From positions 496,001-560,000 of the forward strand of contig NZ_KQ948550.1 in assembly GCF_001514125.1 (NCBI RefSeq): DNA of 64,000 nt, given 5' to 3'. Source of the DNA: Streptomyces longwoodensis (GTDB taxonomy: Bacteria > Actinomycetota > Actinomycetes > Streptomycetales > Streptomycetaceae). The translations under genes were made by a program, and so were the position numbers. Positions 43,113-51,464 of this stretch are shown here, piece after piece (the stretch's first letter is position 1; each line of letters starts with the position of its first letter). Under the pieces are notes generated by a model. The model was given only the letters and a program-made list of their open reading frames with translations. It did no database searches and had not been told where the DNA came from.

Positions 43113-44852
43113 TCACCGGGGTTTACGCGACGTCTCCTCTCCGCTGCGCCGCCCGCCGGGCGCGGAGGGCCTGGTGGGCGTCCCACGCGCTGCGGACCGG
43201 CTCCTTGCGGTGCTGGTCTCGGGCAGGTGGGAGGCGTCGGCGGGCAGGTCGGCGGTCCGCCGCATCCGCCACACGAGCACGTCGCTGATGGAGTCCGCGG
43301 TGCCGAGTTCGCGGCGTCCGGCGACGTCGGACAGTAGGGCGGCCGGGTCGTGGCCGGCGGCTTCGGCTTCCGCGAGGGTCGCCGCCAGGGCGTACCAGCC
43401 GGGTTCGGCGAGGATCTGCTCGGCCAGCTCCGGCAGCGCCTCGCGCAGCAGCACGGTCTGCCGCTGGAGCATCGGCCCCAGACGCCGGCCACGCTGGTAG
43501 AGCACGCCGAGAGGCTGTGCGGCGGCGGTCTGGTAGGCGGTGCGCAGGTGCTCGGCGGCCCGGGTGGCGGCCTCGGCCTGCTGGGCGTGGCCCTTCCTTG
43601 CGTGCCAGTGCGCGGCGGCGGTGATGAGGAAGAACAGCATGTCGATGGCCATGGCCGTGGTGGCTCCGTCCTCGCCGCGTCCGAGGGCCGGGCCGCCTTG
43701 GACGAGGTTGCGGGCGGCCTGCCGCAGGGCTCGGTCGTGCCCGCGTATGGCGCGGACGTGAGACCGCGAGGCCCGTTCGAAAGCCGTTGCTGCGTCGCGC
43801 AGTTCGCGGCGGGTGTGGGCAGCGGACGTCTTCGCGAGGGCATCCAGGACCTCGCCGGCCGCTGCGATGTGGGCAGCGGCGACCGCGTCCTCGCCGTGCT
43901 CGACGACGAGCACGGCCTGCCACACGGCCGAAGCCGTCCCGCGGCGCGCGGCGGCCGGACTGCCCGGCCCCGTACGGATCGCATCCTCCCGCCGGGCAGC
44001 CGGAACGTCCTGGGCCTCACCGGCCCAGCGCTCGCGGATGCGGGGCAGCGACAGGTCGGGGGCCAGGCGCGCGCCGGGATAGAACACCGGCTCGCCGTCC
44101 TTGTTCAGGTCGTCGGGCAGGGCGACCTTGTATCCGAGCAGGTCGCCGGAGGGCGCAGCACGCTTGCGGATCAGGAGGCCGACGGCGGCGAGCCGGTCGA
44201 AGAACTCCTCGTCGCTCCTCGCCCCGGCCACCGCGCGTCGTACGGCTTCGCGCAGTTCCTCGCGGGCGGTGCGCTCGCGGCCCTGCCGTTCGGCCTTATG
44301 GCGCTCGGCGCTCGTGGGCCGCTGTGCGGCTGTGCCGTCGCCCGGCGCGACCTGGTGGAGACCGAGTTCCTTCTCGATGAGCCGGGCTTCGGCCTGGGCG
44401 CGAGCGCCGGAGCGGAAGTCGTCGGGGCGGTGGCCGTCCTCGGTGACGAGGGTGGCGACGATGTGGATGTGGTCTTCGGCGTGGCGTACGGCGGCCCAGC
44501 GGCAGCCGGGCTGTCCGTCGCCGGGGTCGATGCCGGTGGCGGCGACGATGCGGCGGGCGATGTCGGCCCACTCCTCGTCGGACAGGATCCGGTCGCCGGG
44601 GTCGGCGCGTACGGAGGTGTGCCATACGTGCTTGGCCGGGCGTGCGTGCTTGGCGAGGGCCATCACGGGCTGGTCCAGGAGCTGCTGGAGGTCCTTGAGG
44701 GTGGCGTTCGGGTCGCGGCCGGGGTCGGGCGACATGCCGTCGAAGGAAGCGACGAGGTGAGGGTCGGTGTGGTCCTCGTACTTGCCGGTCTCGTAGAGGT
44801 AGTAGAGGAGACCTCTGGTGTCCGACCCGGACGGGTTGACGCTGGGGATCAT
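43113..44852 (-). CDS. Relaxase (MobA/VirD2-like)
   Basis: 579 residues from ATG 44852. N-terminal relaxase domain: MIPSVNPSGSDTRGLLYYLY with candidate catalytic Tyr residues, KHVWHTSVRADPGDRILSDE, and the histidine triad motif AVRHAEDHIHIVATLV (H124, H128, H130). The enzyme should nick the element at oriT and pilot the strand into the transfer channel. The long C-terminal part is helical (TRRELRDAATAFERASRSHV, MAIDMLFFLITAAAHWHARK). It overlaps the MobC-like gene. A relaxase with type IV secretion-like genes implies single-strand transfer, unlike TraB-type Streptomyces plasmids. Confidence 0.85.
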   Translation of the reverse strand: MIPSVNPSGSDTRGLLYYLYETGKYEDHTDPHLVASFDGMSPDPGRDPNATLKDLQQLLDQPVMALAKHARPAKHVWHTSVRADPGDRILSDEEWADIARRIVAATGIDPGDGQPGCRWAAVRHAEDHIHIVATLVTEDGHRPDDFRSGARAQAEARLIEKELGLHQVAPGDGTAAQRPTSAERHKAERQGRERTAREELREAVRRAVAGARSDEEFFDRLAAVGLLIRKRAAPSGDLLGYKVALPDDLNKDGEPVFYPGARLAPDLSLPRIRERWAGEAQDVPAARREDAIRTGPGSPAAARRGTASAVWQAVLVVEHGEDAVAAAHIAAAGEVLDALAKTSAAHTRRELRDAATAFERASRSHVRAIRGHDRALRQAARNLVQGGPALGRGEDGATTAMAIDMLFFLITAAAHWHARKGHAQQAEAATRAAEHLRTAYQTAAAQPLGVLYQRGRRLGPMLQRQTVLLREALPELAEQILAEPGWYALAATLAEAEAAGHDPAALLSDVAGRRELGTADSISDVLVWRMRRTADLPADASHLPETSTARSRSAARGTPTRPSAPGGRRSGEETSRKPR

Positions 44853-45475
44853 GAGCCGTGGTGCTCGATCAGCCGTGTGGCGGCTTCGTGCGCGGTGTCG
44901 GCGGCCCGCCGTACGGCGGCGACGGCCGCTTCGAGCTGAGGGACGTCTGCACCGGAGTTGAGCGCCTTGACTGCCTGGTTGAGGTTGCTGCCGGCCCAGC
45001 CGAGCCGACGCCTGCTGTCGAACAGGGCTGTGATCACTTCGCGTTCGTCGGCGATCTCGGCACTGGTGCGGTCGAGGTCGCGGGCGGCGGCGAGCGCGGA
45101 GCGGGCGAGGAATCCGGCGACGGACAGATTGCACTGGGCGGCGGCGGACTTGATCAGGGCGAACTCATCATCGTTGAAGCGTGTGTTGGGCTGGTGCAGG
45201 CGCTTCTTCTCGGGTGACTGGCGCGGACGCTGGCGGGCACGAGGGGTGCGCTGTCGGCGGGCGCGCGGCTCAGTCTGCTTCTCCTCCTGCCCCGGCTTCG
45301 ATCCGCCCCCGGTCGAAGCCTGAAGGACCTGCGCCCCCCGGTGCAGGTCCTCTCCCGCCCCCTTGGGGGCGGGTTCGGCGGAAGCTACGCTTCCGCCCCA
45401 ACTTGCTCGCCCCGAGACCGAGTTGGAGTCAGCAACAGGTTTCGGGGTGGTGCCGTTCTGGGTGGGGTTCGTCAT
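44849..45475 (-). CDS. mobC: MobC-like relaxosome accessory protein
   Basis: 208 residues from ATG 45475. A low-complexity basic N-terminal half (to about 95) is followed by NTRFNDDEFALIKSAAAQCN, LSVAGFLARSALAAARDL and LGWAGSNLNQAVKALNSGAD, the ribbon-helix-helix and MobC pattern. It would bind oriT and help the relaxase. Start and stop overlap the neighbours by four bases. Confidence 0.8.
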   Translation of the reverse strand: MTNPTQNGTTPKPVADSNSVSGRASWGGSVASAEPAPKGAGEDLHRGAQVLQASTGGGSKPGQEEKQTEPRARRQRTPRARQRPRQSPEKKRLHQPNTRFNDDEFALIKSAAAQCNLSVAGFLARSALAAARDLDRTSAEIADEREVITALFDSRRRLGWAGSNLNQAVKALNSGADVPQLEAAVAAVRRAADTAHEAATRLIEHHGS

Positions 45476-45708
45476 CGGGATTCGGGCCTCGTAGAGCGGG
45501 TGTGGTGCTGGATGGTCGCGGCGAGCGCGAGGAGGTCGGTCGGTCCCATAAGGACGCGGACGGGTCCGTCGGGCTGGTCCTGGACGAGCCACTGGCCGGT
45601 CGGCGTGAGGACGGCGGCGTGTAGGAGCCGCCTCCGGACCAGGACGTCCGCCCAGGCGCCGGCCTCGTCGACCGTGGGCTCGGATGAGCGAGCAGGTCGC
45701 GCAATCAC
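45472..45708 (-). CDS. Small hypothetical protein
   Basis: 78 residues from GTG 45708 with AGGAG upstream: VIARPARSSEPTVDEAGAWA, DVLVRRRLLHAAVLTPTGQW and LVQDQPDGPVRVLMGPTDLL. It ends in ATGA with the MobC-like gene, so it is translated with the relaxosome genes. Function unknown. Confidence 0.6.
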   Translation of the reverse strand: MIARPARSSEPTVDEAGAWADVLVRRRLLHAAVLTPTGQWLVQDQPDGPVRVLMGPTDLLALAATIQHHTRSTRPESR

Positions 45709-45794
45709 AGCGTGTCTCCTCAAGGGGGGGGCGGCCCGGCACGGAGCCGGGCCACCGGTTGCGATTAGGGGTGTTTGGCTGGGATTTTGCAGGT

Positions 45795-45986
45795 TCAGCC
45801 GCACTCGGCGCAGCGCCCGACGTGGCTGTTGAGCGCCCGTGCCATCCGCTGCTTCGTCGATGCAGCCTGCTTCGCGCTGGATTTCGCGGCTGGCCTGCCC
45901 TCGTGCCGCTTGGAGTGGGCGAGCATGAAGCCGATCTCCCGCTCGTACTCCGCACGGACGGTGTCGAACTGGTGGCAGGTCTTCAC
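45795..45986 (-). CDS. 63-residue basic protein
   Basis: GTG 45986 with AAGGAG nine bases upstream. MKTCHQFDTVRAEYEREIGF, then MLAHSKRHEGRPAAKSSAKQ and ending HVGRCAECG. The C-terminal CAEC suggests metal binding. Overlaps the SpdB-like gene stop by four bases. Function unknown. Confidence 0.55.
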   Translation of the reverse strand: MKTCHQFDTVRAEYEREIGFMLAHSKRHEGRPAAKSSAKQAASTKQRMARALNSHVGRCAECG

Positions 45987-47611
45987 GGGGCGGTGCTCCT
46001 TGTCGTGGTGTCGTCGCTCCGCAGTTGCTGGAGGACGAGGCTGAGTCGGTCGTTCCGGCCGCCCTTCAGGCCCTCGCGGCGGAGGATCTCTCGCAGCTGG
46101 ACCCGGGTGACGGACTCGTTGCCGTCCCGTTCGAGCAGGGCAGGGACGTGCGGACGGACCCGCCGGACGAGCTGGTCCACCGACTGCTCCGGCTCGCGCG
46201 GCGGACGCTGCGTCTGTTGGGTGCGGGACCGGGTGCGCTTCCCCTTGGTCTTAGTCCGGGGCTTCGTGGTCGTCTTCCGGCGGAGTGGGGCCTTGTGTCC
46301 CCGGTCCCCGGTGGGCTCGGTTCCCGTGTCGGTGTCGTGCGGTCCCCGGTCCCCGGTGGGCTCGGTTCCCGTGTCGGTGTCGTGCGGTCCCCGGTCCCCG
46401 GTGGGCTCGGTCCCCGACTCGGCGGCGTTCGGTCCCCGATGCGGATCCGGGCCCTGAGCAGGGACTTCTCGCGTAGTTCGGTCGGTCCCCGCGCCTCCGG
46501 GGTCTCCCTGCGAGGCTTCCGGATTGGCGCGACCGGTCCCCGGGACCGCACCTGCTTCCGGGGCCTCGGTCCCCACCCTGGTCCCCGCGTTCTCGCCCTC
46601 GGTCCCCGCGCTAGCTGACTCCTGCGGGTCCGCGATTTCGGGGACCGGTCCCCTCGGAGCGCTCGGTCCCCGGTCCCCGACCGACTCGTCGGATCCGTCT
46701 ATGGGGACCGGCGCTTTCGAGGCCGGCTGTGAGGGGACCGTGGCTGCCGTCGAGGTGGTGTGCGTCGGGGACCAGGGCGAGGGCAGCGGGACCGTGGCGA
46801 GCGCGAGTGCGTGTCGGCGCGCGGCGAGCTGGTCGAGCAGCTGCGCGCGCTGGCGGGCGTCGGTCCCGACCGAGGCCCTGCCGACCGCCTTCGACAGGCG
46901 CCGCGTCAGCCGCCGGCCGCGTCGGCTCTGTTGCTGCTCGGGTGTGCGTTCGGCGAGGCGGGCGGCGAGGGCGACTGCGCGGGCGGTGGCCCGGTCCCGG
47001 GTGATCTGTGCGGCGTCGCGGTCGCGTGCGGCGATCCCGAGGCGGGACAGCAGCCGCTCGCGTGCTTCCCGCCCCAGGACGGCGATCAGTCCGTGGGAGG
47101 CGGCACCCGGGGTGCGCAGGCGCAGCTCGATCCCCATGGCGAGGTGCCACAGCATCGCCGCCATGACCGGCCCGACGAAGGCCCTTACCGTGCCGCCGAT
47201 AGGACCGCTCTCGGCATAGGCGGGGATCACCTGCACTGTGGTGATCACCCAGACCAACGTGCCCGGAAGGCCGGGGGCGCCCTCGGTGGCCAGGTTCTGC
47301 CGTGCCATCAGCGCCGTCGCGAAGAGCGCCAGCTCGGCCGCGGCGAACATGCCGGCCCGCTCGGCGGCACCGGCCATGTCGAGGTAGTCGGCGGCGAACC
47401 GCCAGCTCGTGTCCGCGGAGTAGCAAGTACAGCCGAGGGCGGCAAGGGCAGCGACCTTGACCGCCGGACCGCTGAGACGTTTCTGCGGGCGCGTGCCCCG
47501 GCGCCGGATCGTCCAAGCGGTCAGCACCAGCACGACGGCGGCGGGCACCACGGCGGCGAGGAGGAGAGAGAGGTCCGGAGCGGCGCCGAGGGACAGGAAG
47601 GGGTGGCTCAT
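45983..47611 (-). CDS. SpdB-like/DUF2637-type membrane protein with DNA-binding tail
   Basis: 542 residues. Four or five N-terminal hydrophobic segments (SLLLAAVVPAAVVLVLTAWT, VKVAALAALGCTCYSADTSW, AAELALFATALMARQNLA, LVWVITTVQVIPAYAESGPI, FVGPVMAAMLWHLAMGIELR) fit the DUF2637/SpdB type. A basic helical region and a long acidic-Gly-Thr linker, with 15-residue repeats (GTEPTGDRGPHDTDT), lead to a C-terminal winged helix: VDQLVRRVRPHVPALLERDG, SVTRVQLREILRREGLKGGR. It may tether DNA to the membrane during transfer or intramycelial spread. Overlaps the WhiB-like gene. Confidence 0.7.
   Translation of the reverse strand: MSHPFLSLGAAPDLSLLLAAVVPAAVVLVLTAWTIRRRGTRPQKRLSGPAVKVAALAALGCTCYSADTSWRFAADYLDMAGAAERAGMFAAAELALFATALMARQNLATEGAPGLPGTLVWVITTVQVIPAYAESGPIGGTVRAFVGPVMAAMLWHLAMGIELRLRTPGAASHGLIAVLGREARERLLSRLGIAARDRDAAQITRDRATARAVALAARLAERTPEQQQSRRGRRLTRRLSKAVGRASVGTDARQRAQLLDQLAARRHALALATVPLPSPWSPTHTTSTAATVPSQPASKAPVPIDGSDESVGDRGPSAPRGPVPEIADPQESASAGTEGENAGTRVGTEAPEAGAVPGTGRANPEASQGDPGGAGTDRTTREVPAQGPDPHRGPNAAESGTEPTGDRGPHDTDTGTEPTGDRGPHDTDTGTEPTGDRGHKAPLRRKTTTKPRTKTKGKRTRSRTQQTQRPPREPEQSVDQLVRRVRPHVPALLERDGNESVTRVQLREILRREGLKGGRNDRLSLVLQQLRSDDTTTRSTAP
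46299..46410. repeat. 45-bp tandem repeat inside the SpdB-like gene
   Basis: Two and a half copies of a 45-base unit beginning CCCCGGTCCCCGGTGGGCTC start at 46299, 46344 and 46389. They encode GTEPTGDRGPHDTDT repeats in the linker. The high identity suggests recent expansion by slippage. Confidence 0.8.
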
Positions 47612-48249
47612 GCGGCCTTTCCGAGAGAGGCGTGCGCCGGAGTCGACGCTGCCGGGCGGGCTGCCGGCTGCTGTGTGCCGGGCGCGGCGGGCGCGGGGCC
47701 GCCTGCTGCTGGGGCGGTCTTCTTCCGCTTCTTCTTGGGCCGCGGCACGCCGTAGGTGCGGTCGCGGTCGAACACCTTGTTAGCCGCCTGCCGCAGCAGG
47801 TCGCGTGCGTGCTTGTGGCTGATCTGAAGGGCGGTGGCGAGCCGGTCGGGCCGCCAGCCGCGTACGTAGGCGTGGTCGATGACGACCTGCCGCTCGGCCT
47901 CGGTCAGATGTACGTCGCGTCCCAGGAAAAAGGAGGTTACGCGTCGGTAGTCGAGGCGCTGGTGCAGTGCGTCGTGCCAGGGACGCCGCTCGGCCTCGGT
48001 GAGGCCGCCCCAGATGCCCTCCTTGAGGACGTTCTCCAGGGCGAAGTTGAGGCAGTCGCTGCGTACCGGGCACCAGCCGCACAGCTCCTTCGCCTCGGCT
48101 ATGGCTTCGTGGTCCCGCGGGAGCGGGAAGAAGACGGCGTCAGCGTCCTCGACGTCCATGCCGTGGCACGCTCCCTGGGTGTGCCAGTTGGTGTCTCCGA
48201 TACTGCGCAGGCCGGTGGCCGGCGCGTCGTGGGTGGTGATGTGACGCAA
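47608..48249 (-). CDS. WhiB-like iron-sulfur regulator
   Basis: 213 residues from TTG 48249 with GGAG upstream. Four cysteines (C28, C57, C60, C66) in GACHGM and LCGWCPVRSDCLNFA should hold a [4Fe-4S] cluster; GIWGGLTEAERR follows as the WhiB turn. The C-terminal part is longer than in usual WhiB proteins: it carries an extra helix-turn-helix-like domain (LTEAERQVVIDHAYVRGWRP, LATALQISHKHARDLLRQA) and a basic tail PRPKKKRKK. Placed first of the SpdB-MobC-relaxase chain, it probably regulates transfer. Confidence 0.8.
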   Translation of the reverse strand: MRHITTHDAPATGLRSIGDTNWHTQGACHGMDVEDADAVFFPLPRDHEAIAEAKELCGWCPVRSDCLNFALENVLKEGIWGGLTEAERRPWHDALHQRLDYRRVTSFFLGRDVHLTEAERQVVIDHAYVRGWRPDRLATALQISHKHARDLLRQAANKVFDRDRTYGVPRPKKKRKKTAPAAGGPAPAAPGTQQPAARPAASTPAHASLGKAA

Positions 48250-48404
48250 GGGTGGTCTCCGATGTGCTGCCACGTCGGCCGGCTGGGGCGGTGCTGGGCG
48301 CGGCGTCGGGTGGCCGCAGCGCCCGGGCGTGCGCCGCAGCCGGGGCGGGACGGTGATAGGGGGTAGCGGTGCATCGGGCGGGATGCACGCGCCCGATGCG
48401 CCGG

Positions 48405-49121
48405 TCAGGCCACGGCGGGCTGCTGGACCTGCTCGCTCGGCTGGGCCTGCCGGGCGGCGGCGAGGTCGACGCGGCCGGGGTGCGGGGTGGCGCGCGGGGC
48501 GGTCGTGCGTACCCAGTCGTCGGGACCGATCCGGCGGCGACGACACGGCTCACCGGGCTGGGCCAGGCACCACTCGCACTTGACGCTCAGGGCGTCGGGC
48601 AGCCCCTGAGCGACGGCGGCCTCCCGGGCTGCGCGAGCGGGTCGATAGGGGGCGAGGGCTGCTCGGGCGGCGGGCGGTATGCAGGAGCCGATCTGCCGCA
48701 GCCTCGCCTCCAACCTTGGGTCGATGCGGTCGCGACCGCTGGTGATGACTCTGGCCTGGGCGGGCTGCGCGGTGCCGGCGGCGACGGCGCGGCGGGTGCC
48801 GACCAGCTCGGCGGTCCAGGCGGCCTGGTCGTCCGGGTCGGCGGACGGCGTGGGATCGGAGTGCCGGGCCAGGCGGTCGCGACGGTAGCTCTCCCAGGGG
48901 CGGGCCACGTCCGCGGGCAGGATCTGGTACGGCGAGACTCGGATGTGCTGTCGAGCGGCGACGCGGGCGTCCCAGCCATGCGGAGTGGCCATCGGCACGT
49001 CGCCAAGCAGCTCGTGCCACTGTGCGAGCTGGTCGCGTGCCTCGCCCTGGTCGGTGCGGATGGTGCGGGGGTCGAGTCGGCCGATGTAGGCCAGCAGGGC
49101 TGCGATTTCACGGCGGTCCAC
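48405..49121 (-). CDS. Hypothetical protein with zinc-finger motif
   Basis: 238 residues from GTG 49121, two bases after the upstream stop. N-terminal half helical (REIAALLAYIGRLDPRTIRT, QLAQWHELLGDVP). The C-terminal part has VKCEWCLAQPGEPCRRR...HPGR, a C-x2-C-x7-C-x-H pattern found in small zinc fingers of Streptomyces phage and element proteins. Possible DNA binding. Part of the same operon as the HTH gene upstream. Confidence 0.6.
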   Translation of the reverse strand: MDRREIAALLAYIGRLDPRTIRTDQGEARDQLAQWHELLGDVPMATPHGWDARVAARQHIRVSPYQILPADVARPWESYRRDRLARHSDPTPSADPDDQAAWTAELVGTRRAVAAGTAQPAQARVITSGRDRIDPRLEARLRQIGSCIPPAARAALAPYRPARAAREAAVAQGLPDALSVKCEWCLAQPGEPCRRRRIGPDDWVRTTAPRATPHPGRVDLAAARQAQPSEQVQQPAVA

Positions 49122-49123
49122 GA

Positions 49124-50011
49124 CTACTGCTCCGTTCCGGTCGGCTCGTTCAGGGCGGCGAGAAGTGCGGCGGTGTGGGCCTCTGCCCGCGTCATGCCGC
49201 CGGGCTGGCCGGGACCCGCGCCGGGCACGGCGTAGAGGTTCGGGCGGCCAGGGGGATGCTCCCGGGCAACCCAGGAGCGCCAGTCGGCAGCCCAGGCAGC
49301 CGCCGGCCTCGGCTTGAAGCCTGAGCGGTGGGCACGCCACTTCGCGTCGGCCGCCTGCAGGCCCTGCTCGCCGAGGCGGTCGAGGTGTCCCTGCTGGCGG
49401 GCCCAGGTGTGGCTGGCTGGGTCGATCTGCCACTCGGCAGCTGAGAGGACGGCAGCATCACCACTGCTGTACCTCCAGTTCAAATCCGGTTCACTACGGT
49501 TCTGTGTGCCGGTTTCCGGTACATCGCTGTGCCGGTTTCCGGTACGTCGAGGTGCCGGTTTCCGTCGGGACCTGCCGGATTCCGGTACTGCCGGTTTCCG
49601 GGCGCTCGCAGGGGATTCCGGCACCTCACGCGGGCGGATGTTGTAGCGCCGCAGGGCCGAGATGCGGAGCGCCGGGGTGGCCTCAGTCCCCGCCCGCGGC
49701 GCATGGTCGGCATCCTCGTCGTCCACGGTCTCTGCCAGGGCCTTGGCGGCGAGGGGGAGGCGGTAGACGGTGCTGCGCTGCGGGCCGGTGAGGTCGTCGA
49801 GCTGCTCCAGCTCACCGGCGTCGACCAGACGGTCGATGGCTTCGCGGACCGTGGAGACGGAGGCGCGGGTGCGCTTGGCCAGGCTCGACAGGGAGGCCCA
49901 GGAGACGCACTGCTCGTCGCCCACCCGGTCGGCGATGGACAGCAGGACCAGACGCGCCGTCCCCCGGCTGCAACTGTGCTCCCACACCCAGTCGCGGGCT
50001 TCGCTGCTCAT
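49124..50011 (-). CDS. Helix-turn-helix protein, possible replication initiator
   Basis: 295 residues from ATG 50011 with CAGGAG upstream. The N-terminal domain (SEARDWVWEHSCSRGTARLV, LLSIADRVGDEQCVSWASLS, SLAKRTRASVSTVREAIDRL, VDAGELEQLDD) is a winged helix as in plasmid Rep/DnaD-like proteins. A basic linker and a C-terminal helical part (WRAHRSGFKPRPAAAWAADW, RSWVAREHPPGRPNLYAVP) follow. The coding sequence holds iteron-like DNA repeats (49507-49602). It heads the leftward operon. Initiator function is inferred. Confidence 0.55.
   Translation of the reverse strand: MSSEARDWVWEHSCSRGTARLVLLSIADRVGDEQCVSWASLSSLAKRTRASVSTVREAIDRLVDAGELEQLDDLTGPQRSTVYRLPLAAKALAETVDDEDADHAPRAGTEATPALRISALRRYNIRPREVPESPASARKPAVPESGRSRRKPAPRRTGNRHSDVPETGTQNRSEPDLNWRYSSGDAAVLSAAEWQIDPASHTWARQQGHLDRLGEQGLQAADAKWRAHRSGFKPRPAAAWAADWRSWVAREHPPGRPNLYAVPGAGPGQPGGMTRAEAHTAALLAALNEPTGTEQ
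49507..49602. repeat. Iteron-like direct repeats within the HTH gene
   Basis: TGCCGGTTTCCGGTAC occurs at 49507 and 49530, with degenerate copies at 49553, 49573 and 49589. The first three are spaced 23 bases, not a multiple of three, so neighbouring copies are read in different frames (TGNRHS versus PETGTQ). This means that selection acts on the DNA, not on a repeated peptide. Iterons in or near a rep gene often mark the replication origin. Confidence 0.6.
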
Positions 50012-51464
50012 CGGCAGCTCCTGACGAGCGGGCGGGTCCCGCGGCTTGGCGGGGCCATGAAGGTGCGGTCCGGCTCGGGGCGCTGAGGCGCCGAGGCGGA
50101 GATGGCTGCCGCGCAGGCCAGGCGGAAGGGCCTTTTGCGCAGGGCAGGAGACATGCGATACTCCCCTTTGCAGTGTTGCCACGCTGATGCGCCCCTTGGA
50201 AGGACTCAGTGTGGTGATGGTGGGCAATCTCCGCCCTTGCCGGGGCGGGTGTGCCGCTTAGCGTTCGGCGTCCGTGAGTTACCGCTCCCGGGCGCCGTCG
50301 CTGTTTGTGGACCTTCGCGGTCCGGTCCGTCCTCGTGCTCTCCTCATGTCCGTCGCTGCGGGCGGGCTGCCCGGGGACGACGAACATACGCACGGACCCG
50401 TATCAAGATCCAGACTTGGTTCTTAAACTCTGTACTGGTTGCAGAGAGTCACTAAGTGGTTTCCACCGCAGCCCAGCGAGCGGCATGCCAGCGGAGTGTG
50501 CCCGGAGCTACCGAGCGTCGGCCGGACCGCCGAGGGCGGTCGGCTCGAGATGCTCGCTCCTGGCGAAGGGTCCGCTGGTGCGCCGACTTGAGGGTCTGGG
50601 CGCAGCAAAGGTGATTGGATATTCAACCTTGCGGGGGCTGTTATGCCAATCGTGTCCACCGTCAGAAAGTTGAAGCCACTTAAGTGTCGGCGCTGCCGAT
50701 ACGGGTCTGTGCCGCCCGGCAATGTTGCGCTCTCCGCGCATATCTCGCCCCATCTGTTCGGATGTGAATGAGTGCACGATTGCGGGAACGAACAGACAGG
50801 GTATGTGGGCTAGGCCCTAGACCTTGCTGGAGGGCTCTTTCTGCAACGCCTGGAGCACGTATAAGCGCCTTGGTGACGGAAATGGAAAGCCGAGGCATGG
50901 ACGGCACATGACCGCCCCGACGTCCTCGCAGATGATCTTCACCCTCCCTCGTATCGCCTGCCGCAACGGCCTCACCAACCGCCAGCCAGGGGTAGTCCAA
51001 GTCTCGTCTAACTACGAGTGTCCACTCTGATCTAGAGGACATCCTTGCTGGCCATCCCCCCGGCGGATCACCCGGTGGCTTGCGACCCGTCTCGTGGACA
51101 ACCAGATCTTGGGCTTGGTCTGGATCATTCGTCAATGTATGCAAACTGTCACGGCAAAGTAACGAAATGCCTCCTCCGCTAGGGGCCGGTGGAGCCATTG
51201 CTGTTCAACTTTCCTACGTCTAGCCGAACTTAGCGAGACCTGTGTGACGCCGATGCCGAGAGGCGCCCTCCCTCTTATAGGACAAGTCGGTCAAAAATCG
51301 GTGACCGGCAATCTTCTGCCGGTCATCCGGAGCCACCCGTTGACCGCCCATGTGACGCAGAGAACAGCGCCTTACCCGCATTGCAGCGGGAGTTCGCACA
51401 ACTTGATCCGGATACAATCCTCCGAGATCACAACCATGCACACGAGAACTGTGAGGAACATGGC
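50012..51464. other. Long non-coding stretch upstream of divergent regulators
   Basis: No frame is convincing over 1.4 kb. One minus-strand stretch (about 50900-51030) reads EWTLVVRRDLDYPWLAVGEA and may be a gene fragment. A perfect hairpin TGACCGGCA-6-TGCCGGTCA lies at 51302-51325. AT-richer patches at 50400-50460 and 50620-50680 could be promoters or an origin. Confidence 0.4.

Noticed and set aside
42867..43337. Plus-strand frame with a hydrophobic stretch
   Set aside because: Most of it lies opposite the relaxase gene and codon use is poor before that; kept only as a remark.
50680..51198. Minus-strand gene upstream of the XRE regulator
   Set aside because: A short stretch looks protein-like but there is no sustained coding signal or start; noted as a possible fragment.
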